A DNA stretch of 5,875 nucleotides from Paracoccaceae bacterium (lineage in GTDB: Bacteria > Pseudomonadota > Alphaproteobacteria > Rhodobacterales > Rhodobacteraceae). The notes under the pieces were generated by a model. It had not been told where the DNA came from. It saw nothing but the letters and a program-made list of their open reading frames with translations, and made no database searches. Shown in pieces: positions 1 to 4,691 of the stretch (the first letter of the stretch is position 1; each line of letters starts with the position of its first letter). Where the stretch lies: the NCBI GenBank assembly GCA_007119835.1, contig SKOX01000101.1, positions 1-5,875 of the forward strand, read 5' to 3'. Position numbers and translations under genes: made by a program.

Positions 1-181
1 GCGCGAACACCTTCACCCAGAAGCGATAGGCGTCCATCCAGTGCTCGTCCTTCGAGCGCAGATAGCGCAGCTTGAAGTAGAGCAGGACCCAGCCGAGCGC
101 GATGGTGATGGTGGGAAAGAGAATGTGAAACGAGATGTTTGCCGCGAATTGAATGCGCGCAAGCAGCAGGGCATCCAGCAT
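1..181 (-). CDS. cydA: bd-type quinol oxidase subunit I (CydA/CioA), N-terminal 60 codons
   Basis: This is the start of subunit I of a cytochrome bd-family quinol oxidase, an inner-membrane enzyme that oxidises quinol and reduces O2 to water. The gene is cut by the left edge. The visible N-terminus MLDALLLARIQFAANISFH matches the family pattern (short amphipathic start, ARIQFA, then FHILFP). His19 sits at the position of the E. coli CydA heme b595 ligand. One membrane segment spans about residues 14-36, followed by a charged loop (LRSKDEHW) and the conserved FWVKVFA. The 'ARIQFA..SFHI.FP.ITI' wording is closer to the cyanide-insensitive CioA branch than to E. coli CydA, but 60 residues and the missing Q-loop cannot settle this. 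The ATG at 181 is supported by GGAG at 188-191, six bases upstream. It is divergent from the gene at 402. The subunit II gene would be expected further left, outside the window. Confidence 0.9.
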   Translation of the reverse strand, partial: MLDALLLARIQFAANISFHILFPTITIALGWVLLYFKLRYLRSKDEHWMDAYRFWVKVFA

Positions 182-187
182 AACGGT

Positions 188-191
188 CTCC
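188..191 (-). promoter_or_regulatory. Shine-Dalgarno site of the bd oxidase gene
   Basis: On the minus strand GGAG lies six bases before the ATG at 181. This spacing is ideal and fixes the start of the oxidase subunit I gene, in agreement with the family N-terminus. Confidence 0.7.
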
Positions 192-357
192 GGTGTCAGC
201 CTGTGCCTGCGATCTAGTCAGCGGATCTCCCCCCACAAGGACCCGGCGGCGCAACTGATCGTGGACACGTGGCCGCACCAGGCTACTTCTTCTTGTGGTG
301 GGGTGCAGCCTGCGCGGCAAGTCGCGGGGCCGTTCGTCGCCGACTGGACTGGAATCA

Positions 358-383
358 AGACGCTGCCAGGGAGCGCAGCGTCT
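358..383. repeat. Perfect inverted repeat (9-bp arms, 8-nt loop) upstream of the VPLPA-type gene
   Basis: The arms AGACGCTGC (358-366) and GCAGCGTCT (375-383) are exact reverse complements around the loop CAGGGAGC. The repeat ends four bases before the GAGGGG ribosome binding site (388-393) and 18 bases before the ATG at 402. As RNA it would form a stable hairpin in the 5' leader and could protect the mRNA or affect ribosome access. As DNA it could be an operator for a dimeric regulator. No run of T follows it, so a terminator is unlikely. The rest of the 182-401 divergent spacer shows no convincing promoter hexamers, tRNA or small gene. The structure is directly seen; the function is inferred. 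Confidence 0.55.
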
Positions 384-387
384 GACA

Positions 388-393
388 GAGGGG
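388..393 (+). promoter_or_regulatory. Shine-Dalgarno site deciding the start at 402
   Basis: GAGGGG lies eight bases before the ATG at 402. This selects 402 over the far upstream in-frame ATG at 153, which would add 83 residues of non-secretory, low-plausibility sequence ahead of a clear signal peptide and would overlap the oxidase gene. Confidence 0.7.
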
Positions 394-401
394 TTAGAAA
401 C

Positions 402-1022
402 ATGCGTATCAGACGTTACGTCATGGTCGCTGCGATCGCCGTCGGCCTGGCGCAGGGGGCTTCGACGCCGGCGGAGGCGGCGACGCTGCCGCTGGTCGGC
501 AACCAGACCGAGGTTGAGGTGACGGCGCCGCTCGGAGCGCTCGGACTCGGAGGCGCGCCGTTCGGGACCGCGACCGTGGACGTGTCGGGCATGAATCCGG
601 TCTTTACCTTCCCGGTGACCGGCGGCTCGCTCAACACGGCGACCGGCGCCGCGCTGGTCGAGCACCAGGGCAGCGGCGTGACCCTGAGCGCCCTCGCGGA
701 TCCGGCCGTCAGTACGACGGTGGGCAACTTCTTCATCGACACCATCGCGGGCCGGGTGAGCGGGGACGTGATCGGCGGCGCCTCGGGCGTGCCGTTCTTC
801 AACCTCGGCGCGGCGACGCCGTCGGGCGTCGAGCTCTTCATCACGACCGAGCTCGCCGGCGCGCTCACCGGCGTCTTCGGCGCGCCCGACCTCACGGGCG
901 CGCAGTTCGGGCTCGCCCGGCCCGATCTCGCGCCGATCCCGCTGCCGGCCGGTGTCTGGCTGATGCTTGCGGGGCTCGCGGCCTTCGGCGCGGTCCGCGC
1001 GCGCGGCCGGGCCTCGGCCTGA
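402..1022 (+). CDS. Secreted protein with VPLPA-CTERM type sorting tail
   Basis: This is a 206-residue exported protein of unknown function. Residues 1-26 form a Sec signal peptide: MRIRRY, a hydrophobic core AAIAVGLAQGA, and a likely cleavage site after AEA. The mature part (27-176) is rich in Gly, Ala, Thr, Val and Leu, has no Cys, and alternates like beta strands (for example FGTATVDVSG, FTFPVTGG, VELFITTE), suggesting a secreted beta-sandwich. The C-terminus is tripartite: IPLPAG (179-184), a hydrophobic helix VWLMLAGLAAFGAV (185-198), then a basic end RARGR. This is the architecture of VPLPA-CTERM proteins, which in Rhodobacterales and relatives are thought to be processed by a dedicated exosortase (XrtD type) and delivered to the envelope or extracellular matrix. 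The proline-containing motif has Ile rather than Val at its first position. No exosortase or polysaccharide gene is present in the window, as is common because substrates are scattered. The gene stands alone, convergent with mrpG, and is followed by a hairpin at 1033-1059. The export and tail calls are firm; the role of the body is unknown. Confidence 0.88.
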   Translation: MRIRRYVMVAAIAVGLAQGASTPAEAATLPLVGNQTEVEVTAPLGALGLGGAPFGTATVDVSGMNPVFTFPVTGGSLNTATGAALVEHQGSGVTLSALADPAVSTTVGNFFIDTIAGRVSGDVIGGASGVPFFNLGAATPSGVELFITTELAGALTGVFGAPDLTGAQFGLARPDLAPIPLPAGVWLMLAGLAAFGAVRARGRASA

Positions 1023-1032
1023 GAGGAGCATC

Positions 1033-1059
1033 GGGATGGCCGCGGGCCGCGGCCATCCC
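1033..1059 (+). terminator. Strong GC hairpin after the VPLPA-type gene
   Basis: GGGATGGCCGC (1033-1043) pairs perfectly over 11 bp with GCGGCCATCCC (1049-1059) around the loop GGGCC. The hairpin begins 11 bases after the TGA stop at 1020-1022. Only a weak T-rich stretch (TTCC) follows, so it is either a poor-tailed intrinsic terminator or a 3'-end stabilising hairpin. Because the stem is symmetric it could also stop read-through arriving from mrpG on the other strand. Confidence 0.6.
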
Positions 1060-1134
1060 TTCCAAGAGTCCCGGCTTAACCGTGGAGCGCCGGCAAGGCC
1101 CCCGTCTTCGGATGATCACTCAGGCATGGGAGAG

Positions 1135-1160
1135 CGCCCCCCGGCCGGAAGCGGGGGGCG
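1135..1160 (-). terminator. Candidate GC hairpin downstream of mrpG (distal)
   Basis: CGCCCCCCG (1135-1143) and CGGGGGGCG (1152-1160) pair perfectly over 9 bp with an 8-nt loop. It lies in the convergent spacer about 50 bases past the mrpG stop. On the minus strand the base 3' flank is CTCTCCC, without a T run, so termination is a guess. It may act together with the hairpins at 1172-1197 and 1033-1059. Confidence 0.35.
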
Positions 1161-1171
1161 GGCGATGCTTT

Positions 1172-1197
1172 CGGCCGGGGGCGCGGGTCGCCGGCCG
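1172..1197 (-). terminator. Candidate hairpin immediately downstream of mrpG
   Basis: CGGCCGG (1172-1178) and CCGGCCG (1191-1197) form a 7-bp stem with a 12-nt loop, starting about 13 bases beyond the mrpG TAG stop at 1211-1213. On the minus strand it is followed by AAAGC, not by a T tract. The self-complementary octamer CCGGCCGG occurs at 1141-1148 and 1191-1198, so alternative pairings with the neighbouring hairpin are possible. This is a plausible end of the Mrp transcript but weakly supported. Confidence 0.3.
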
Positions 1198-1210
1198 GTG
1201 CGCCTCCGGC

Positions 1211-1600
1211 CTAGCTCGGACGCTGCGGCCGCGTGGCGGCGGCTTCGCCCGGCGGCGCCTCGCGGGGGCGGGTGCGGAAGGCCTCGCAGCCGGCGTCGTA
1301 GCGGGTGTCGTCCTGCATCGCGATGCGGGTGCGAAAGGCCGCCCGTCCGATCAGGTGCGAGCCGATCGGGATCGTCAGGATCATGAACAGGAACACGAAG
1401 AGCGGCTCGAGCACCTCGAGCACGCTCCGGGCGTGGAGCATCATGGCAACCGCGATCAGCGCGATCCCCAGCGTGCCCGCCTTGGTCGAGGCGTGCATCC
1501 GGATGAAGATGTCGCCGAGCCGGACGATGCCAATGCCGGCGACGAAGCAGAAGAAGCCGCCGGCCACGAGGAAGATCGCGGAGAGGACGTCGATCAGCAT
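1211..1600 (-). CDS. mrpG: Mrp Na+/H+ antiporter subunit G
   Basis: This is the last gene of the operon, a 129-residue MnhG/PhaG-family membrane protein of the multi-subunit antiporter. It contains the family hallmark GIVRLGDIFIRMHASTKAGT (residues 24-43), directly recognisable against the 'LPDIYTRMHAATKAGTLG' consensus. Three membrane segments lie at about residues 4-26, 43-59 and 64-86, followed by a hydrophilic variable tail of roughly 40 residues rich in Arg, Pro and Ala. The small subunits are required for assembly and activity of the complex rather than carrying a known catalytic site. The ATG at 1600 shares one base with the mrpF stop (TGATG), implying coupled translation, with GGAG about 11 bases upstream. 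An open frame continues upstream to 1822, but that part is an Arg/His-rich shadow of mrpF and was excluded. The length is normal for the family (about 110-130). Confidence 0.95.
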   Translation of the reverse strand: MLIDVLSAIFLVAGGFFCFVAGIGIVRLGDIFIRMHASTKAGTLGIALIAVAMMLHARSVLEVLEPLFVFLFMILTIPIGSHLIGRAAFRTRIAMQDDTRYDAGCEAFRTRPREAPPGEAAATRPQRPS

Positions 1601-1914
1601 CAGTCGCGGCGCTCCGTCTCGGGGTCGCGCGTGCGCTCGATGTACCGGGCGAAGGCGACGGTGGCGAGGAAGCCGATCAGCGCGAGCGCGATGGCGGCGT
1701 AGATGTAGGCCCGCACGCCGCTCGCCAGCGTGAAGACGACGAGGAAGGCGACGAGCAGCATGGTGATGAGGTCGAGCGCGACCACCCGGTCGGCGAGGCT
1801 CGGGCCGGTGATCAGCCGCCACGCGGCCGCCACCAGTGCGCCGATCAGGAACAGCGCGCAGATCGCGAGGCCCCAGCCGAGAGGGCCGGCGAGTTCGGTG
1901 CCGAGGATGGTCAT
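1600..1914 (-). CDS. mrpF: Mrp Na+/H+ antiporter subunit F
   Basis: This 104-residue MnhF/PhaF-family protein is a small three-helix membrane subunit of the Mrp complex. Membrane segments lie at about residues 12-32, 43-62 and 66-88. The central cytoplasmic motif GPSLADRVVALDLI (37-50) is the family signature (GP.L.DRV.A.D). The C-terminus is short and charged (RYIERTRDPETERRD). In characterised bacilli and alphaproteobacteria loss of MrpF disrupts the antiport function of the complex. The ATG at 1914 overlaps the mrpE stop by four bases (ATGA) and has a strong GGAGG at 1922-1926, seven bases upstream, so it may be translated both by re-initiation and independently. The length and sequence are entirely ordinary for the family. 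Confidence 0.95.
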   Translation of the reverse strand: MTILGTELAGPLGWGLAICALFLIGALVAAAWRLITGPSLADRVVALDLITMLLVAFLVVFTLASGVRAYIYAAIALALIGFLATVAFARYIERTRDPETERRD

Positions 1915-2249
1915 GTCGTGGCCTCCATGACGCGCTTCTGCAGTCCCACCTGGACGTCTGTCCGGGTCTTTTCCGAACTGTCGCCTGCGAACATGTCGTG
2001 GACGAGCAGCGTCCGCCCGTCCTCGGCCACGTCGACGGTGAGCGTGCCCGGCGTCAGCGAGATGAAGTTGCCGACCAGGGTGGTCTGGACGTCGGTGCGG
2101 GTGTTGAGCGGGATCGTCACCATGCGCGGCCGCACGCGGCCCGCCGGCGCGATGACCGCAGCGGCAACCTGGATCGACGACACCCAGAGGTCGTAGAGGA
2201 AGACGAAGAACAGCTTCAGGATGAAGTAGGCGCGCGTGAACCAGCTCAT
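1911..2249 (-). CDS. mrpE: Mrp Na+/H+ antiporter subunit E, short form
   Basis: This is a 112-residue MnhE/PhaE-family subunit. One clear hydrophobic segment (about residues 6-34, AYFILKLFFVFLYDLWVSSIQVA) precedes a soluble domain holding the family core: VTIPLNT (44-50), TLVGNFISLTPGTLTVDV (57-74) and a C-terminal helix ending KRVMEATT. The SLTPGT signature (64-69) makes the assignment firm. Typical MrpE proteins are about 155-165 residues with an N-terminal hydrophobic pair of segments before this part; here that region (roughly 45 residues) is missing. The start at ATG 2249 is well supported: it overlaps the mrpD stop as ATGA and is preceded by GGAG/AGAGG four to seven bases upstream. The same frame further upstream is Arg/Gly/Pro-rich and not hydrophobic, so no lost N-terminus is hiding there in frame. 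MrpE is thought to assist assembly and activity of the complex. Confidence 0.93.
   Translation of the reverse strand: MSWFTRAYFILKLFFVFLYDLWVSSIQVAAAVIAPAGRVRPRMVTIPLNTRTDVQTTLVGNFISLTPGTLTVDVAEDGRTLLVHDMFAGDSSEKTRTDVQVGLQKRVMEATT
1922..1926 (-). promoter_or_regulatory. Strong Shine-Dalgarno site of mrpF
   Basis: GGAGG on the minus strand lies seven bases before the ATG at 1914 and inside the 3' end of mrpE. It is the cleanest ribosome binding site in the operon and confirms the mrpF start. Confidence 0.6.
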
Positions 2250-3853
2250 TCCGCCTCTCCCTCGGCCTCGAGTCCGTTCAGCTGCTCCTCGGGCACGGTC
2301 GGCGCCTCGATCGGCTCGACGAGCGTCGGGATCGCCTCCTGCGGGCCGAGGTCGAGCGCCTCGGCCGCGGCCTCGCTCGCCGCGGTGACGGCGGCGATGT
2401 AGGCCTGCGGGTTCAGCACCTGGTCGGCCGATTCGAGGGCCGCGTCGACGAACGGCGCGGCATAGAGGCCGATGAAGACCGTCATGGCCGCGAGCGAGAT
2501 GATCGGGATGTAGAGGAGCGCGGGCGCGGGCGTCGCCGCCGCGTCGTCGCCCGCCGGATGCGCCTTCCAGAACGCTTCCATCCAGATCTTGATCATCGAG
2601 AAGACGGTGAGCAGGCCGACGGCGACGGCGACGAAGGCGATGAAGTAGCGCTCTTCCTCGAGCGATGCGATGATGATGAGCAGCTTCGCCCAGAAGCCCG
2701 AGAGCGGCGGGATGCCGGCGAGCGACAGCGCCGGGATGAGGAAGAGGACGCCCAGCCACGGCTTTCGCTTCCACAGGCCGCCGATGACGTAGAGGTCCTC
2801 CGAGCCCGTCGACTTCCGGATCACCCCGGCGATCAGGAAGAGGTTCGCCTTCACGATGATGTGGTGGAAGAGGTAGAAGATCGCGCCGACCAGCCCGAGC
2901 GGCGTGTAGATCGCGAGGCCGAGGATCATGTAGCCGATCTGACTGATGATGTGGAAGCTGAGGATGCGGCGGACGTGCATCTGCGCCGCCGCGCCGAGCA
3001 CGCCCACCACCATCGTCAGCGCCGCGCCGTAGAGCAGCGTGTTCTGGATCGCGGGCTCGGTGGTGTCGAAGACGAGGGTGAAGACGCGGATCAGGGCATA
3101 GACGCCGACCTTGGTGAGCAGCGCGGAGAACAGCGCCGAGGTCGTCACCGACGGCGTGTGGTAGGCGGCGGGGAGCCAGAAGAACGCCGGGAACATCGCC
3201 GCCTTGGTGCCGAAGGCGAACATCAGGAGGGCAGCGGCGGCGTAGACGGCGGTCTCGTCGTGGCGGCCCTGAAGCGTCAGGTGGAGGTCGGCCATGTTGA
3301 GCGTGCCGCTCGCGCCGTAGAGCAGGCCGACGCCGGCGAGAAAGGCGAGGGTCGCGATTAGGTTGAGGCCGACATACTTCACCGCGCCGTCGAGCGCCGC
3401 CTTGCCGCCCGAGACCACGAGGAGGCCGAAGGAGGCGATGAGCATCACCTCGAACCAGACGTACATGTTGAAGATGTCGCCGGTCACGAAGGCACCGCAG
3501 ACGCCGCCGAGCAGCGCCTGGGTCAGCGCGTGGTGGCCGCTGCGCTCGTCGGTGCGCGAGACCTCGGCGAGGCCGTAGATCGCGCAGGCGACCGCGATGA
3601 TGCCGGTGATCAGCACCATCGCCGCCGACAGGATGTCGGCGACGAGCGTGATGCCGAAGGGGGCGGGCCAGGAGCCCATCTGCGCCGCGATCGGCCCCTC
3701 GTCGAGGACCCGCGCGACGAGGACGACCGACGCCGCCAGCAGCGCCAGCGAGCCCGCGAGGTTCAGGACGCGCTGCGCCTCGAACGAGCGGAAGGCGAGC
3801 AGGCAGAGGATCGCCGTGAAGAGCGGGATCGCGATCGGCCAGACGAGGAGCAT
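2246..3853 (-). CDS. mrpD: Mrp Na+/H+ antiporter subunit D, ion-translocating
   Basis: This 535-residue inner-membrane protein is homologous to complex I NuoL/M/N subunits and is one of the two antiporter-like modules of the Mrp complex. About 14 membrane helices are visible. Key charged residues are in place: Glu135 in TM5 (FNMYVWFE), Lys217 in TM7 (FGTK), Lys248 in TM8 (LLTKVG), His330/His331 and Lys335 in TM11 (FHHIIVK), and Lys390 in TM12 (GFWAK). Glu135 and Lys217 align by spacing with Glu137 and Lys219, reported as essential in Bacillus pseudofirmus MrpD. Other family motifs are GTKAAMFPAFFWLP, YHTPS and SLAGIPPLSGF. Family members are usually about 490-500 residues; this one adds an acidic tail of about 50 residues (487-535) and has no Lys or Arg after residue 430. 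The ATG at 3853 shares one base with the mrpC stop (TGATG) and has GGAGGG upstream. The frame is open to 4300, but that extension is mrpC shadow. Confidence 0.97.
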   Translation of the reverse strand: MLLVWPIAIPLFTAILCLLAFRSFEAQRVLNLAGSLALLAASVVLVARVLDEGPIAAQMGSWPAPFGITLVADILSAAMVLITGIIAVACAIYGLAEVSRTDERSGHHALTQALLGGVCGAFVTGDIFNMYVWFEVMLIASFGLLVVSGGKAALDGAVKYVGLNLIATLAFLAGVGLLYGASGTLNMADLHLTLQGRHDETAVYAAAALLMFAFGTKAAMFPAFFWLPAAYHTPSVTTSALFSALLTKVGVYALIRVFTLVFDTTEPAIQNTLLYGAALTMVVGVLGAAAQMHVRRILSFHIISQIGYMILGLAIYTPLGLVGAIFYLFHHIIVKANLFLIAGVIRKSTGSEDLYVIGGLWKRKPWLGVLFLIPALSLAGIPPLSGFWAKLLIIIASLEEERYFIAFVAVAVGLLTVFSMIKIWMEAFWKAHPAGDDAAATPAPALLYIPIISLAAMTVFIGLYAAPFVDAALESADQVLNPQAYIAAVTAASEAAAEALDLGPQEAIPTLVEPIEAPTVPEEQLNGLEAEGEAE

Positions 3854-4257
3854 CAGACCGAGCCCTCCGGACCGGCGACCGGTCGCGCCTTGGCCTTCTC
3901 CACCTTCGGGAGGGGCTCGGCCTCGCGCATTTCGTCCATGCGGGTGGTCTTCAGCTCGAAATAGGCGCGGAAGACCAGGGAGAGCGCGAAGGAGAGCAGC
4001 CCGAACCCGATCACGATCGCCGTCAGGATCAGCGCCTGCGGCAGCGCGTTCGACACCTCGCCCACGGGAGCGTATTCGCCCACGGGAACCAGCGGCGGCT
4101 CGGCATAGGTGAGCCGCCCCGAGGCGAAGAGCACGAGATTCGCCGCGTTCGAGAGCAGCACGAGGCCGAAGAGGTAGGGCAGCAGCTTGCCCGACATCAT
4201 CAGGTAGGCGCCCGCGGCGACGAGGATGCCGACGAGCGCGGCGAGCATGATTTCCAT
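3853..4257 (-). CDS. mrpC: Mrp Na+/H+ antiporter subunit C
   Basis: This 134-residue MnhC/PhaC-family protein is homologous to complex I subunit NuoK. Three membrane helices lie at about residues 2-21, 27-46 and 73-97. Family motifs are LLSNAANLVLFA (34-45) and LPQALILTAIVIGFG (72-86). Gln74, Thr79 and Gly86 keep the spacing of Gln70, Thr75 and Gly82, shown to matter in B. pseudofirmus MrpC. The second extracytoplasmic loop carries a duplicated PVGE unit (58-61 and 64-67). The cytoplasmic C-terminal tail from about residue 100 is charged and about 20 residues longer than in the bacillus proteins. The start at 4257 follows the mrpB stop after two bases, the only junction of the operon that does not overlap; a weaker GGGAAG precedes it. 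An alternative start at the Met in position 4 is possible. Confidence 0.96.
   Translation of the reverse strand: MEIMLAALVGILVAAGAYLMMSGKLLPYLFGLVLLSNAANLVLFASGRLTYAEPPLVPVGEYAPVGEVSNALPQALILTAIVIGFGLLSFALSLVFRAYFELKTTRMDEMREAEPLPKVEKAKARPVAGPEGSV
4058..4093. repeat. Tandem 18-nt duplication within mrpC
   Basis: Two adjacent 18-nt units (4058-4075 and 4076-4093) share 13 of 18 bases, including an unbroken 12-base block TCGCCCACGGGA. The period is six codons, so the reading frame is kept, giving PVGEYA-PVGEVS in the MrpC loop between helices 2 and 3. It looks like an in-frame slippage duplication in a tolerant loop. Confidence 0.6.
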
Positions 4258-4259
4258 GG

Positions 4260-4691
4260 TCAGTCTTCCCGCCCGGCGACGTCGTGGCCGGCGTCCTCAA
4301 GGCTGAAGAGGATGGCGCAGACCGTGCCGACGACGGCGAGATAGACGCCGATGTCGAACAGCAGGATCGAGCCGACCGGCAGGCCGTACTCGTCGTAGAG
4401 CGGCCAGACGCCGCGCAGGAAGTCGCCGTAGACCGCCGCGCCCCACAAGCCGCCGAAGAGGCAACAGGCGAGGCCGAAGCCCGCGATGGAGAGCGGGTCG
4501 AAGCGCATCGCCCGCCGCGCCTCGGCGACGCCTCGGGCCTTCTCGATCAGCGCGAACGCGATGGCGCCGAGCAGGCCGCCGATGAAGCCGCCGCCCGGCT
4601 CGTTGTGCCCGCGCAGCAGCACGAAGATCGAGATGATTAGGATGAGCGGCGTGAGAAACCGCGTCGCGGTCGACAGGATGACGGAGTTCAT
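4260..4691 (-). CDS. mrpB: Mrp Na+/H+ antiporter subunit B
   Basis: This 143-residue MnhB-family protein has four membrane segments, at about residues 12-27, 34-51, 67-88 and 107-130. The signature [17 protein letters not shown] (27-43) is the classic MrpB motif. Pro32 and Phe36 keep the spacing of Pro37 and Phe41, reported as functionally important in B. pseudofirmus MrpB. The downstream [20 protein letters not shown] block is also typical. The ATG at 4691 overlaps the mrpA stop by four bases (ATGA), with GAGGAG about nine to ten bases upstream. The gene is separate from mrpA, as in the so-called group 1 operons, whereas several characterised proteobacterial systems encode A and B as one fused protein. 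The length matches stand-alone MrpB. Confidence 0.96.
   Translation of the reverse strand: MNSVILSTATRFLTPLILIISIFVLLRGHNEPGGGFIGGLLGAIAFALIEKARGVAEARRAMRFDPLSIAGFGLACCLFGGLWGAAVYGDFLRGVWPLYDEYGLPVGSILLFDIGVYLAVVGTVCAILFSLEDAGHDVAGRED

Noticed and set aside
211..238. Possible promoter of the oxidase gene (minus strand TTGTGG, 16 bases, TAGATC)
   Set aside because: The -10 element matches only three of six consensus bases, and no FNR-type TTGAT-N4-ATCAA box is seen, so it is too weak to annotate.
279..312. 6-bp inverted repeat CAGGCT / AGCCTG in the divergent spacer
   Set aside because: Short arms and a 22-base loop; expected by chance in GC-rich DNA.
153..401. 83-codon N-terminal extension of the VPLPA-type protein
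   Set aside because: It would bury the signal peptide and overlap the divergent oxidase gene; the ATG at 402 has a well-placed GAGGGG.
218..403. 61-codon minus-strand open frame in the divergent spacer
   Set aside because: No good ribosome binding site, composition unlike a small conserved protein, and it runs through the inverted repeat and the Shine-Dalgarno region of the opposite gene.
416..895. Minus-strand open frame antisense to the VPLPA-type gene
   Set aside because: Pro/Ala/Thr/Ser-rich shadow; the plus-strand gene has a signal peptide, a sorting tail and a ribosome binding site.
1082..1702. Plus-strand open frame of 206 codons over mrpG
   Set aside because: Low-complexity Arg/Glu/Asp/Gly-rich product antisense to mrpG and mrpF, with no ribosome binding site or recognisable domain.
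2250..2774. Hidden N-terminus of MrpE upstream in the same frame
   Set aside because: The frame is open, but the product is Arg/Gly/Pro/His-rich with no hydrophobic segment and lies inside the coding sequence of mrpD.
2558..3361. Plus-strand open frame of 267 codons antisense to mrpD
   Set aside because: Its product is almost entirely Arg, Asp, Glu, Gln and Gly, the expected mirror of hydrophobic helices in GC-rich DNA. mrpD on the other strand is unmistakable.
3854..4300. 149-codon N-terminal extension of MrpD
   Set aside because: Arg/Ala/Gly-rich shadow of mrpC; the family N-terminus MLLVWPIAIPL begins at 3853 with a TGATG junction.
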